Positions 18,540 through 28,457 are shown, counted from the first letter of the stretch. The stretch: 64,000 nt of DNA from AP-15 sp963772295 (GCA_963772295.1 CAVYWO010000017.1:124001-188000), one strand, 5' to 3'. The notes: a model not told the origin generated them from the sequence alone. Made by a program: numbers and translations.

Positions 18540-19595
18540 CGGACCCGCCTCGGCCGGCGCGTTGGTGCGCGTCACCAGCGCCTCGAGCACCTGCCGCGCG
18601 GCACCCGAATCGAGCGATCGGGCGGCAAGCTCGATACCGTCGGCGAGATCGTCGGCGCGTCCGGCGACCAGCAGTGCCGCGCCGGCGTTCAACAGCACGA
18701 TGTCGCGCAACGGCCCGCCCTCGCCGCCGAGGAGGGCGCGCATCAGCCGCGCATTGTGGCCGGGATCGCCGCCCTTCAGATCTTCGAGACGCGCCCGCGG
18801 CAAGCCCGACGTCCTCGGCGGCGAGGTCGAAGGTCTCGATCTTGCCGTCGTAGAGCGCCGCGACCGTGGTCGAGTGCCGGCGGTGGTCAGCTCGTCGAGG
18901 CCGTCGCCATGCACGACCCAGGCGCGCTCGGCGCCGAGCCGGCTGCAGCACCTCGGCAATCGGGCGCACCCATTCGGGCGCAAACACGCCGACCAGCTGG
19001 CGCCGCGCGCCGGCCGGGTTCGACAGCGGCCCGAGGAGGTTGAAGATCGTCCGAGTGCCGAGCTCGACCCGGGTCGGCGCCACATGGCGGGTGGCGCTGT
19101 GATGGCGCGGCGCCATCAGAAAGCCGATGCCGATCTCCCACAGGCATTGGCGGCACGATCGCGAGATCGGCGTCGATATTGACCCCGAGCGCGCGTCAGC
19201 ACATCGGCCGAGCCCGATTGCGACGACAAGGCGCGGTTGCCGTGCTTGGCGACCGGGACGCCGCAACCGGCGACGACGAGCGCGCTCGCGGTCGAGATGT
19301 TGAAGCTGCCCGAGGCATCGCCGCCGGTGCCGCAGGTGTCGATCGCCCCCGGCGGCGCCGTCGATCGCCACCGCCTTGGACCGCATGATGCGCGCCGCGC
19401 CGGCGATCTCGTCGACGGTTTCGCCGCGCACCCGCAGCGCCATCAGAAAGGCACCCATCTGCGACGGGCGTCGCATCGCCGCTCATGATGATGTCGAACG
19501 CCGCGCTCGGCCTCGCCTTCGTCGAGGCTCTTCCCTTGCGCGACCCGCGCCAGCAGCGATTTGAAATCGGTCGTCGACGGATTGCTGGGCGGCAC
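18536..19595 (-). CDS. trpD: Anthranilate phosphoribosyltransferase TrpD (frameshifted)
   Basis: TrpD transfers phosphoribose from PRPP to anthranilate. Recognisable parts in several frames: ERAFDIIMSGDATPSQMGAFLMALRVRGETVDEI, the N-terminal helices; GTRTIFNLLGPLSNPAGARRQLVGVF, the phosphate and anthranilate region; and the C-terminal RALLGGEGGPLRDIVLLNAGAALLVAG. At least five phase changes separate them. The GTG at 19595 and the end at the TGA overlapping the trpC ATG are inferred. trpG is not in the window upstream; a vapBC pair lies there divergently instead. Confidence 0.85.
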
Positions 19596-19712
19596 TTCGA
19601 AAACCTGCGCTGCTGCACTCCCGAGGTTATATCAGCCTCGAACGGATGACGGAACGTTCCGGCGCCGCGGCGGGCTTGACATCAAGACATCAAACGCTTC
19701 ATGTCCTGATGA

Positions 19713-19961
19713 ATGCGAACGACGCTGACGATCGACGACGATGTGGCTGCGCTGTTGGCGCGCCTGCGCAAGGAACGAGACGTTGGGTTGAAGGACCTCG
19801 TCAACGACGCGCTGCGTCGCGGTCTCGCCGATATGCTGGCGCCGGCGAAGCAACGCAAACCGTTCCACACCCGCTCGGTCGATCTCGGCCGACCGCGGCT
19901 GGCAAATGTCGATAATATCGCGGAGGTCTTGGCCATCGCCGAGGGCGAAGATTTCCGTTGA
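19713..19961 (+). CDS. vapB: VapB-type antitoxin
   Basis: This 82-residue protein begins with a ribbon-helix-helix pattern (RTTLTIDDDVAALLARLRKE, then LKDLVNDALRRGL), the DNA-binding fold of VapB antitoxins. The C-terminal half (RSVDLGRPRLANVDNIAEVL) is the part that normally wraps the toxin. Its TGA overlaps the toxin start (TTGA), showing a two-gene operon. Divergent from trpD. Such antitoxins repress their own promoter. Confidence 0.88.
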   Translation: MRTTLTIDDDVAALLARLRKERDVGLKDLVNDALRRGLADMLAPAKQRKPFHTRSVDLGRPRLANVDNIAEVLAIAEGEDFR

Positions 19962-20389
19962 TACTGGTCGACGCCAACATTCTGGTCTACGCCCATGTCG
20001 GGTCGTTCGCGCAGCATGAGGTCGCGCGCGAATGGTTCGATCGCCAGTTGAGCGGCGTCTCTCGGGTTGGGTTGCCTTGGGCAAGCCTGCTGGCCTTTTT
20101 GCGGATCGTCACCAACCCATGCCTGTTTGACCGGCCGGAGCCGATGTCCGCGGCATGGGATCAGGTCCGGGCGTGGCTGGCGTGCGAAACAGCATGGGTT
20201 CCCGAGCCCGCCGAGCGTCATGTGGAAATTCTCAGTGCGTTGCTCGCTTTGCCCGGGGTCCGCGGCGGTTTGGTCCCTGATGCTCATTTGGCGGCCTTGG
20301 CGATGGAGCACGGGCTGATCCTGTGCTCCGCAGATCGCGATTTTGCGCAATTTCCGGGCCTGCGCTGGATGAACCCGATTGTCCCGTAA
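19958..20389 (+). CDS. vapC: VapC-type PIN-domain ribonuclease toxin
   Basis: This 143-residue PIN-domain protein would cut RNA when freed from VapB. Acidic residues are in place: Asp in LVDANILVYAH, Glu in HEVAREWFDRQL, and C-terminal Asp residues in GLVPDAHLAALAMEHGLILCSADRDF. A TTG start overlaps the antitoxin stop. The type resembles the VapC subgroup whose second motif reads RIVTNP. The 3' end overlaps the next gene's TTG start. Confidence 0.88.
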   Translation: MILVDANILVYAHVGSFAQHEVAREWFDRQLSGVSRVGLPWASLLAFLRIVTNPCLFDRPEPMSAAWDQVRAWLACETAWVPEPAERHVEILSALLALPGVRGGLVPDAHLAALAMEHGLILCSADRDFAQFPGLRWMNPIVP

Positions 20390-21413
20390 GCCCCGCACCC
20401 GCCGATCGTTCGAGGCGAGGAGACGACGGGGCAGCGTGCGGCGGCGCTGGCGGCAGGCCGCGGGTCATCCCGGCATCGTGGCGCTGCTCCTGTTGGCGCT
20501 GCTCGGCGGCGGCTTTGGCTTGGCGGCGCACCTCTACCACCGGGTTCCGCCGCCGGTTGCGGCGCAGCCGATCGCCGCGCGACACGCCTCGCAGCACCCT
20601 GCCATTGCGTCGAAACCGGTCGAGAAGGCGTCGTTCCCGCTGCCGCTCCCGGCGCCGCCCCCGGCATCGGCGCCGCCGGCCTGGCTGCGGTTCGCGGTGC
20701 CGGCACCGCCGGCTGGAGATCGGCCGCTCGTCGCCGTCGTCATCGACGATCTCGGCCTCGATCGCCGCCGGACCGCCGCGGTGATCGCGCTGCCCGGCCC
20801 GCTGACCTTGTCGTTCATGACCTATGCGCAGGATCTGCCGGACCAGGCCGAGGCCGGGCGCCGGGCCGGCGACGAGCTTTTGCTGCACGTCCCGATGGAG
20901 CCGATCGATCGGGCGCAGAATCCGGGGCCGCATGCTCTCCTGGTCGCGATGTCGCCCGACGAGATCCGGGCGCAGCTGCGCTGGGGGCTCGACCGCTTCA
21001 CCGGCTTTGTCGGCGTCAACAACCACATGGGCAGCAGATTCACCGCCGATGCGCGCGGCATGGCGGTGGTCATGGCCGAGCTGCGCCGCCGCGGCCTCAT
21101 TTTTCTCGATTCGAAAACGACGGCGACGAGCGCCGGGATGCGCGAAGCGGCCGCGAACGGCGTGCCGCATGCCGCGCGCGACGTGTTTCTCGACGACGAG
21201 CCGATCCGGGCGGCCATCGACCGGCAGCTTGCCCGCGTCGAAAGGGTGGCCCGTCATAACGGCAGCGCCATCGCGATCGGCCATGGTCACGATCCGACGA
21301 TCGCGGCCTTGCGGAGTTGGCTGCCGACCCTGCGCGAAAAGGGCTTCGCGCTCGTGCCGCTGAGCGCGGTGGTGCAACGCCGAATGAACATTGCGCTCGA
21401 GGCCGGGCCTTAA
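20379..21413 (+). CDS. Divergent polysaccharide deacetylase family protein (YibQ-like)
   Basis: This 344-residue protein has an arginine-rich cytoplasmic start, one membrane segment (about residues 30-52), a Pro/Ala linker and a divergent polysaccharide deacetylase domain. The domain shows VAVVIDDLGLDRRRT (Asp pair), HVPMEP, GFVGVNNHMGSRFT (metal-type His) and AIAIGHGHDPTI. The family lies in the periplasm anchored to the inner membrane, often next to envelope peptidase genes; its substrate is not settled. The TTG start overlaps vapC, and a later start within the Arg-rich tail is possible. Confidence 0.82.
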   Translation: MSRKPRTRRSFEARRRRGSVRRRWRQAAGHPGIVALLLLALLGGGFGLAAHLYHRVPPPVAAQPIAARHASQHPAIASKPVEKASFPLPLPAPPPASAPPAWLRFAVPAPPAGDRPLVAVVIDDLGLDRRRTAAVIALPGPLTLSFMTYAQDLPDQAEAGRRAGDELLLHVPMEPIDRAQNPGPHALLVAMSPDEIRAQLRWGLDRFTGFVGVNNHMGSRFTADARGMAVVMAELRRRGLIFLDSKTTATSAGMREAAANGVPHAARDVFLDDEPIRAAIDRQLARVERVARHNGSAIAIGHGHDPTIAALRSWLPTLREKGFALVPLSAVVQRRMNIALEAGP

Positions 21414-21492
21414 CGCTTCGGCGAAAGCGGCCAAACTGGACAAGGCCACTGGCCGGGTTCAACCTGCGATCGGGTTGCCGCGGGAGGCGACG

Positions 21493-23104
21493 ATGGACGT
21501 CACCGAGTGGCTGCAGTCGCTTGGCTTCGAGCAATCGCGCCCGCATTCGCGCAGAACCACATCAGTCCCGAACTGCTGCCGGAACTGACCGCCGAGGATC
21601 TGAAGGACCTCGGCGTCGCCTCGCTCGGTCATCGCCGCGCGATGGCCGAGCAGAAACTCGACAAGCTCGAAGCGCTGATGATTGGCCAGTACGGCAGGCC
21701 GCGCGAAGACCTGCGGTTCCTCGCCGCGATGCTCTCGATCCCCTGCGACGAGCGCTACGGGGCGGTCGCGATGACGCCCCAGAAATTCAAGGACGAGACG
21801 TTGCGCGCGCTCGTCGACACGACCGAAGCCATCGCCCGCCGGCAGCCGACGGTGATGCTGTTCGAGGACATCCACTGGGCCGATCCGACCACCCTCGGAG
21901 TCATCGACCTTCTGATCCACCGGGTCAGGAACATTCCGCTGCTTGGCGTGCTCACCCACCGGCCGGAGTTTTCGTCGCGCTGGTCGCACTATGGTCACGT
22001 CGCGGCGCTGACGCTCACCAAGCTCACCCGGTCGCAGGGCAGTGCGATGGTATCGCGGCTGGCCGGCGGCCAGGCGCTGCCCGCGGATCTGCTCGATCAG
22101 ATCCTCGACAAGACCGACGGCGTGCCGCTGTTCGTCGAGGAGTTGACCAAGTCGATCCTGGAATCCGGAAACCTCAGGGATGCTGGCGATCGCTGGGAAT
22201 ATGCCGGGCGCGCAGGCACATTGGCGATCCCGGTGACCTTGCGCGATTCGCTGTTGGCGCGGCTCGATCGCTTTGCGCCGGTCAATGAGATCGCGCAGAT
22301 CGGCGCCGCGATCGGGCGCGAGTTCAGCTGGGAGCTGATCGCCGCCGTCGCCCCGCATTCGAAAGCCGAGCTGGACCGGGCGCTGGCACAATTCACCGCC
22401 TCCGGCTTGGCGTTCCAGCAGGGCACGCCGCCCGATGCGGTATACACCTTCAAGCACGCGCTGGTGCAGGACGCCGCCTACAACTCGTTGCTCAAATCGC
22501 GCAGGCAGGGATTGCACGGCAAGATCGCCAGGGTGATCGAGGAGCGTTTGCCGAACACCGAGGCGACCAAGCCCGAGCTGCTGGCGCACCACTAGAGCGA
22601 GGCGAAACTGCCCGAGAAGGCGATCCCGCTTTGGCAGAAGGCGGGCAGCCTGGCGCTCGGGCATATGGCCCTCACCGAGGCGATCGCGCATTTCAACAAG
22701 GGTCTGGAGCTGGTCGCCGTTCTGCCAGCCTCGGCGGAGCGCGACCGCAGCGAGCTGGATCTACGCACGCTGTTGGGCACCGCATGGATCGCGCTCAAAG
22801 GTTGGGCGTGGAGGAGGTCTGGGACAGCCTGCATCCCGCGCTGGAGCCGGCGAACTCGCTGCGTCGCAGCGATGCCCTGGTGCCGATACTCTGGGGACTG
22901 TTCGTCCACGTATTGTGCAGGGGGCGGATTGTCGAATCGTTGCGTTGGGTCACGCAGCTAATGTACGCCGCCGAGGCCTACGACGATTCGGATCTCCTGA
23001 TCGTCGGGCACCTCGCCGCCGTGGTAGCTCATTTTTGGCTCGGCCATCCGATCAAAACCCGGGAGCATGCGGACCGGGTGCTGGCGCTCTACCGCGAAGA
23101 GCAG
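21493..23104 (+). pseudogene. Broken SAM-domain adenylate cyclase/ATPase/TPR regulator
   Basis: A remnant of the large family that joins SAM, class III cyclase, AAA ATPase and TPR domains (normally over 1000 residues). The ATG at 21493 begins a SAM domain (MDVTEWLQSLGFEQ, then PELLPELTAEDLKDLGVASLGHRR). The frame then jumps directly to the ATPase after its Walker A site: VMLFEDIHWADPTTLGVIDLLI is Walker B. The cyclase domain and Walker A are absent. A frameshift near 21537, a TAG at 22593-22595 and a shift near 22800 follow. TPR homology stops at about 23104, where integrase remnant sequence begins. Confidence 0.8.
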
Positions 23105-23439
23105 CAGGCCGCAGCCATAGATCAGGCTGAAACAGCCGCGATGTATCGGATTGCGGACCGCGGCGAGCATGTGCCGCACTTCGGCATGGGAAAGCGTCTG
23201 CGGCAGCCGCTTCTGCTTGGGGAGCCGGATCTTTTTTTAAACAGCGCCCAGTCCTTGTCCAGCGTGTTCCGATAGAAGAACTGGATGCCGTAACGGCAGG
23301 TCTTGAAGCTGCCCCGGCATTCCGCTCGCGAACATCCAGCAGATACCGCCGGACATCACTGGAGGTAGACCTCCTGCGTCTTGGTCGCCAAGCCGGCCAG
23401 CTTCATGTCCTCGATCATGCGAGCACGTAACGGTGACAT
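23105..23439 (-). pseudogene. IS91-type tyrosine recombinase remnant (N-terminal part)
   Basis: Read on the minus strand, ATG at 23439 gives MSPLRARMIEDMKLAGLATK followed by TQEVYLQ. After a stop and phase changes come FYRNTLDKDWALFKK, LPKQKRLPQTLSHAEVRHMLAAV and NPIHRGCFSLIYGCGL. This is the start of the XerC-like integrase that accompanies IS91-family elements. It is cut before the catalytic Arg-His-Tyr region. It abuts the end of cyclase homology exactly, so this insertion probably truncated that gene. Confidence 0.72.
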
Positions 23440-23802
23440 CGTCTGCTCCTTCGTCATCGAAGACGAGACCATCCCGTCTTGAGGCAGACGATAACTTCAC
23501 CAGCGACCCTTAGGCCATGCCCAGGCCCCCTACGGCGAAGCCGTTCCGTTCAACCATCGCTCTCTCTCGCGCAAATCCGCGCGATCAGTGGCTTTGCCCC
23601 TTGCAGGGAGTAAAGCTCCGACTAGCCCGGATTTCTCATAGGGGGTTGGTTCTCGAGGCGCGACGGGGGGCAGCGGGGCGCGGAGCGGCTGAAGGAGCGG
23701 CGGTTGTAGACTGGCCGGTCGGTTTCAACTTTTACGAGTCCTTGCGGGGGCAATTGTCCCTAAGGTAGTTTGTGGGGCTATTTTGATGGGGTCTCTGGTT
23801 CG
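23440..23802. other. Non-coding gap between mobile remnants
   Basis: No gene with recognisable similarity is seen. It probably includes the 3' end region of the IS1380 element that follows, but no terminal inverted repeat pair could be fixed by eye. Confidence 0.5.
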
Positions 23803-25186
23803 TCAGGCCGTCGCGGCGGCGGTTAGCGCGGTGTAGGCGGCAAGGTACTCGGCCTGGTGCGGGAAGGCCGAGGGCATGGCGAGCTTGATGCGGCGCACGC
23901 TGATGCGCACCAGCGCCCCGATCTTCAACAGTTTGAGGCGGATGGTGCCGCAGGAGGCGCGGGCGAACTGGGTATGCGCCAAGCCGATCCGGCGCAAGCC
24001 GGCGATCAGGACATAGGCCATTGAGGCGAACCACAAACGCAGCTGGTTGGCGCGCATCGTGTGGGCTGAGGTGCGGTCGGCATAGAGATCGAGCTGGCAT
24101 TCTTTGATGCGGTTTTCCATCTCGCCGCGGGCGCAGTAGAGCTTCTCGTAGAGGTGGCGGGCCTCGTGCTCCTCGCGCGCCAGCGAGGTCACAACAAAGC
24201 GCGGATTGGCTTTGTCCCCTGTCCATTCCGCCTTGGCGACGACCCGACGCGCGCGGCTCCAGCTCTCCAGCGTCCGATAGGTGAAGTCCTTGAAGCGGCG
24301 CGCCGGCTTGCCGGTCTTTTGGCTCTGCTCTTGCGCCGCGGCGAGTTCGGTTTCGATCTCGGCGTTGAGGCGCGCGTTCTTGGCCAGGCCGAACAGGAAA
24401 TCGACGCCATTGGTCTCGCACCACGCCATCAGCGCGTCGCGGGCAAAGCCCGAATCGGCGCGCAGCAGGATCCGTACATGGGGCCAACGCTGGCGAATCC
24501 GGGCGACGATCCGCGCCACCTCCTCGATGCTGCCGGCACTCGCGTCGATATTCGCCGGCCGCAATTTGGCCGCCAGCAGATGTCGGCCGCAGAACACGTA
24601 AAGCGGCAGATAGCAGTAGGTGTCGTAATAGCCGTGGAAAAAACGCCCTTCTTGCTCCCCGTGCAGCGGGTCGTCGGTGGCGTCGAGATCAAGCGTGATC
24701 TGCGGCGGCGGCGCCCCATGGGCGTCGAGAAACAGGTCGACAAACAAGCCTTCGATCGCCGCCGCGTCATAGCTGATCTTGTGGTAGCGGGTCGGCTCCT
24801 CGCGGCTCAATTCCAGCCGGTTGAGCGTCGATTTGCCGGCCAGCGGCGCACAATCGGCGCGCCGCGCTTGGAGCTTGCCGCCGAGCACAGCCATTACCGG
24901 GTCGTGACGCAGCAGGTCGTGGTCGATCAGGTCCTCGTAGCCCAAGGCAATCCCGAACACCCGCTGACCCACCAGGCTCCGAACCGTGTGTTCGATCAGA
25001 TCGGCATCGCGGTAATCGGTGAAGCCAGCCGGCAAAGCGTTCGATCAAGTGGATCTGTCCATCGGTGGCGCCGAGCAGCATCGCTCCGGCCTCAGAAGTC
25101 ATCGTCCCGCCGTCAAACCCTGCCACCACCTTGCGCCCTTCAACGGGTGCAAAGCCCAACAAATCCGCGCTACACTCTGTCTGCAT
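23803..25186 (-). CDS. IS1380-family transposase (one frameshift)
   Basis: The start MQTECSADLLGFAPVEGRKVVAGFDGG with LTSEAG-like MTSEAGAMLLG, then GFTDYRDADLIEHTVRSLV and LGYEDLIDHDLLRHDPV, is the standard IS1380 opening. ITLDLDATDDPLHG carries the first catalytic Asp region, LLRADSGFARDALMAWCE the second, and CARGEMENRIKECQLDLYADRTS the Glu. The C-terminal part is intact. One extra base near 25030 separates the first 50 residues from the rest. The element lies just downstream of the quinoprotein stop codon (25281). Confidence 0.85.
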
Positions 25187-25280
25187 CGGGACTCCCCCTG
25201 GTCCTGAGATAAACCGTTTCCCCAACTCGATTTTCTCAGATCCAGGGCCCCGATGCACCTACCCCTTTGAGAAATTCTGG

Positions 25281-26059
25281 CTAGGCAAGCCCGTAGACAT
25301 CGACGCGCCCGTCGTAGGTCGGCACGAACACCTTGCCGTTCCAGGCAACCGGTCGATTGAACTTTGGGTGGATGAAGGCGCAGCCGGCACCCCAGTCCCA
25401 GCTGTCCCACAGGACGATGAGCTGCTTGCTGCCGTCGCCATAGACGCCGAAGTTCGCGGCGTCGTAAGCCAGCAGCCGCCCGGGCGTCAGCTCCATGTTC
25501 GCGTCGCCAGCCGGCACCAAAGCCCAGACGATTCCGCCGTCTCCGCTGTTCGCGGACAGCGAAATCATCCATCCCGGCATGCCGCCAGGTGGCACGGGCG
25601 ACTGTGGCGAGGCGACTTCGGCGCTGCAGGCGAGATAGGTGGAGGCACCGTCGGCATTCAACCTCCAGGCGCGCAGGTTGCCATTCTCCCCACCGCAGAA
25701 GTGCACTGTCCCCTGGGCGGCGCTCTGCCAGACCACGGGTGTGCCATGCAGTGCGCTGCCCGACCATCACGTTCAGCGTGGAGGGGCTCTGCGGCGCGGA
25801 ACTGAGCTGTGGGCCGGGGTAGTAGGTGTAGAAGATCGGCGGCGCTTTGAGCTTGGCATAGTTCAGCGCCGCGTGGTCGGGGTCGAGGTTAGCCGGTTCC
25901 GTCCGGCCCAGCGCCGTCGTATTCGCCGTGTACAGGATGCCATCCTTGCCTGCGGCCAGCAGGGTGCCGCCGGTCGGTGGCAGCACCGGCCCGCCGGTGC
26001 TGAAATCCTGGTCGCCCCAGGCGCTGCCCATGTCCATCGGCGCCACCCCCATGCGGGCA
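25281..26059 (-). pseudogene. YHS/PQQ-propeller protein, C-terminal part beyond the IS
   Basis: This is the 3' half of the gene whose 5' half lies at 28458-29611; a 2.4-kb IS separates them. Text reads GVAPMDMGSAWGDQDFSTGG, GKDGILYTANTTALG and then, after a frameshift near 25750, GENGNLRAWRLNADG, GIVWALVPAGDANMELTPGRL and GKVFVPTYDGRVDVYGLA with a TAG stop. The repeated propeller blades resemble quinoprotein alcohol dehydrogenase-like folds. Joining the two halves at the 9-bp duplication restores the frame. Confidence 0.75.
26051..26059. repeat. Target site duplication, left copy
   Basis: ATGCGGGCA directly abuts the left end of the IS and is repeated exactly at 28458-28466. A 9-bp duplication is typical of the Tn5/IS50 branch of IS4. 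Confidence 0.92.
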
Positions 26060-26079
26060 CTGATCTTTGCCCATAAGTG
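26060..26079. repeat. IS left terminal inverted repeat
   Basis: Begins CTGATCTTTGCCCAT and matches the reverse complement of the other end (28438-28457) at 18 of 20 positions. Confidence 0.88.
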
Positions 26080-26118
26080 CCTCTGGACACAGAAAACGGA
26101 ATGGGCTAGCAAGGGGGC

Positions 26119-28374
26119 ATGGGGCCCCTTAGCCCGAAACAGCAGCTGGAGGCGGCAGAGCATCTGTCATGGATCCGCGCGCGCGTCGGCGCGGATGCGG
26201 GCTTGTCGCGCTATCGGCTGGCCAAGGAGGTATGCGAACGGCTGGGCTGGAAGGATCGCCGTGGTCGCGCGCAGGAGATGGCCTGCCGCAAGCATCTGAT
26301 TGGGCTTGAGCGGCGCGGTGCGATCGTGCTTCCGGCGGCCCGTCGGCGGCCGCCGGAGCGGCGTCCGGCCGAGGTTTGCCCGGCCCCGCAAGTGAGCGGT
26401 CGCTTGGCCGATCTGGGGGCGGTCACGCTGCAGCGGGTCAGCGGCGGGACGCCGGAGAGCCGGACCTGGGATGCGATGATGGCGGCGCACCATCCCTGCG
26501 GTCGCGCGTCGTTGTGTGGTGAGCAAATTCGCTATCTGATTTGCGGCGCGCGGCATGGTGTGCTCGGCGGGCTGGCGGTCAGTGCCGCCGCGTGGCGGCT
26601 GCGGGGGCGCGATGAGTGGCTGGGCTGGGACGACGCCAAGCGTGGCGCCAACCTGACGGGAGTTGTGTGCAACAGCCGCTTTCTGATCCTGCCGACGGTC
26701 CGGGTCGCACATCTCGCTTCGCATGTTTTGGGGCAGCTAACGCGGCGGATTGTCGGCGATTGGCAGCAAGCCTTTGCGGTCCGGCCGTGGCTGATGGAAA
26801 GCTATGTCGAGGCCGCTCGCCCGGGCACCGCCTATCGTGCCGCCAACTGGATCGAAGTCGGCATGACCGCCGGTCGGGGGCGCCAGGATCGGACCGGCAC
26901 GGCGCACTTGCCGGCGAAGCGGGTGTTTCTCTATCCGTTGTCCCGGCCGACCCTCAAGCGCCTGTGCGGGGCGCGGCCGGCGCCCGAGCCCAACTGGGTG
27001 CGGCAGGAATTCGGCGGTGCCAAGCTCGGCGATCGCCGGCTGCAGCGGCGACTGCTGGATCTGGCCGGGGCGTTCTTTGCCCGGCCCATGGCCAATATCG
27101 CGCAAGCCTGCGGTTCGCTGGCCCGAACCAAGGCCGCCTACCGGTTCTTTGATCACCAGCGGGTCACGATGGACGCTGTACTCGAACCGCACCATCAGGC
27201 CACCGTCGCGCGCATGCGACAGGAGGTCATCGTGCTGGCGGTGCAGGACAGCTCCAGCCTCAACTACACCAAGCACCCGCAGACCCAAGGCCTCGGCCCG
27301 ATCGGCAGCCGGCGCGACGGCGCCCAAGGGTTGATCCTGCACAATACCCTGGCCTTGCGTCCCGATGGCCTGCCCCTCGGCCTGCTCGATGTCCAGTGCT
27401 GGGCGCGCGATGCCAATACCTTCGGCAAGAAACATCAGCGCCACACCAGGCCGATCGCGGCGAAGGAGAGCTACAAATGGATCCGCCCGCTGACGGAGAT
27501 CCGGGCCGCCGCCGATCGATGCCCGAACACGCGCATCGTCACCGTCGCCGATCGCGAGTGCGATGTCTTCGAGTTCCTGCAGGAAGCCGACAGCGCCCAC
27601 CTCGACTTGTTGGTCAGGGCCACCGAAGACCGTGCTCTCCAGCCTGACCCGGGCGACGAGCAGGTGCGCCGCTTGTGGCCCTTTATGGAAAGCCTGCCGG
27701 CGGCCGGGCAGATCGCACTCGAGGTGCCCCGCCGCGGCCGCCAGCCGGCCCGTACCGCCCTGATGAGCGTGCGCTTCGCCGAGGTCACCCTGTCGCCGCC
27801 GCGACACAAGGCAAAGCTCCCGGCGCTGCGGCTATGGGTCGTGCGCAGCCGCGAAGAAAACCCGCCACCCGACATCAAGCCGCTCGACTGGATGCTGCTG
27901 ACCACCGTGCCGGTCGCCTCGCTGGACGACGCTCTCCAGCGCATGCAGTGGTATACCCGGCGCTGGGGGATCGAGGTCTTCCACCGCATCCTCAAGAGCG
28001 GATGCCGCATTGAAGATCGCCAGCTCGAAACCGCCGACCGTCTGGAAACCTGCCTCGCCATCGACATGGTCGTCGCCTGGCGCATCCACTATCTCACCTG
28101 GCTCGGGCGGGCCACCCCCGAACTGCCCTGTACCGTCGCCTTCGAGCCCGAGCAGTGGAAGGCCTTGGTCGTCTTCCACACCCGCAAGCCGCCGCCGGCG
28201 CAACCGCCTTCGCTCTGCCAGATGATCCTCTTGATCGCCCAACTCGGCGGTTTCCTCGCCCGCAAATCCGACGGCCAACCCGGTCCCCAAACCCTCTGGC
28301 GCGGCCTGCAGCGCCTGGACGACATCACCGCCGCCTTCCGCAGCTACGCTATCGCCTACCCACTGCCCCCTTAG
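26119..28374 (+). CDS. Transposase: DruA-like (DUF4338) domain fused to Tn5-type DDE domain
   Basis: A 751-residue protein with two parts. Residues about 1-290 match the DUF4338/Druantia DruA family: LQRVSGGTPESRTWDAMMAAHHP, LCGEQIRYLICG, GRDEWLGWDDAKRGANLTGVVCNSRFLILP, LASHVLGQLTRRIVGDW and TAYRAANWIEVGMTAGRGRQD. Residues about 295-751 are an IS4/Tn5 transposase: N-terminal KLGDRRLQRRLLDLAGAFFARP, first Asp377 in VQDSSSLNY, second Asp478 in TVADRECDVFEFL, and Glu619 in the YREK-type motif YTRRWGIEVFHRILK. Spacings are close to those of Tn5. All catalytic residues are present, so it is likely active. The role of the DruA part in transposition is unknown. Confidence 0.88.
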   Translation: MGPLSPKQQLEAAEHLSWIRARVGADAGLSRYRLAKEVCERLGWKDRRGRAQEMACRKHLIGLERRGAIVLPAARRRPPERRPAEVCPAPQVSGRLADLGAVTLQRVSGGTPESRTWDAMMAAHHPCGRASLCGEQIRYLICGARHGVLGGLAVSAAAWRLRGRDEWLGWDDAKRGANLTGVVCNSRFLILPTVRVAHLASHVLGQLTRRIVGDWQQAFAVRPWLMESYVEAARPGTAYRAANWIEVGMTAGRGRQDRTGTAHLPAKRVFLYPLSRPTLKRLCGARPAPEPNWVRQEFGGAKLGDRRLQRRLLDLAGAFFARPMANIAQACGSLARTKAAYRFFDHQRVTMDAVLEPHHQATVARMRQEVIVLAVQDSSSLNYTKHPQTQGLGPIGSRRDGAQGLILHNTLALRPDGLPLGLLDVQCWARDANTFGKKHQRHTRPIAAKESYKWIRPLTEIRAAADRCPNTRIVTVADRECDVFEFLQEADSAHLDLLVRATEDRALQPDPGDEQVRRLWPFMESLPAAGQIALEVPRRGRQPARTALMSVRFAEVTLSPPRHKAKLPALRLWVVRSREENPPPDIKPLDWMLLTTVPVASLDDALQRMQWYTRRWGIEVFHRILKSGCRIEDRQLETADRLETCLAIDMVVAWRIHYLTWLGRATPELPCTVAFEPEQWKALVVFHTRKPPPAQPPSLCQMILLIAQLGGFLARKSDGQPGPQTLWRGLQRLDDITAAFRSYAIAYPLPP

Positions 28375-28437
28375 CCCGGCGCCAACCGACCTCGCCGAGC
28401 CCATACCAAATCTGCCGTAAACCGACTGTCCGATGCA

Positions 28438-28457
28438 CACATATGGGTAAAGATCAG
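28438..28457. repeat. IS right terminal inverted repeat
   Basis: Ends ATGGGTAAAGATCAG, the inverted partner of the left end at 26060-26079. Confidence 0.88.

Larger units (their letters stand above)
26060..28457 (+). mobile_element. Complete IS4-type (IS50-group) insertion sequence with DruA-fused transposase
   Basis: A 2398-bp element bounded by terminal inverted repeats of about 20 bases: left CTGATCTTTGCCCATAAGTG and right end, read inward, CTGATCTTTACCCATATGTG. A perfect 9-bp target duplication flanks it. It carries one long intact gene (26119-28374) and is inserted in the quinoprotein-like gene against that gene's direction. Intact ends, an intact frame and an unmutated duplication suggest recent movement. 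Confidence 0.93.

Noticed and set aside
25099..26163. 354-codon minus frame spanning the IS left end and the propeller gene
   Set aside because: Only its first part matches the propeller; the rest is out of phase, and its start lies inside the IS.
26119..28374. A Druantia defence locus
   Set aside because: Only a DruA-like domain is present, fused to a transposase inside an IS; no large helicase DruE or other Druantia genes lie nearby.
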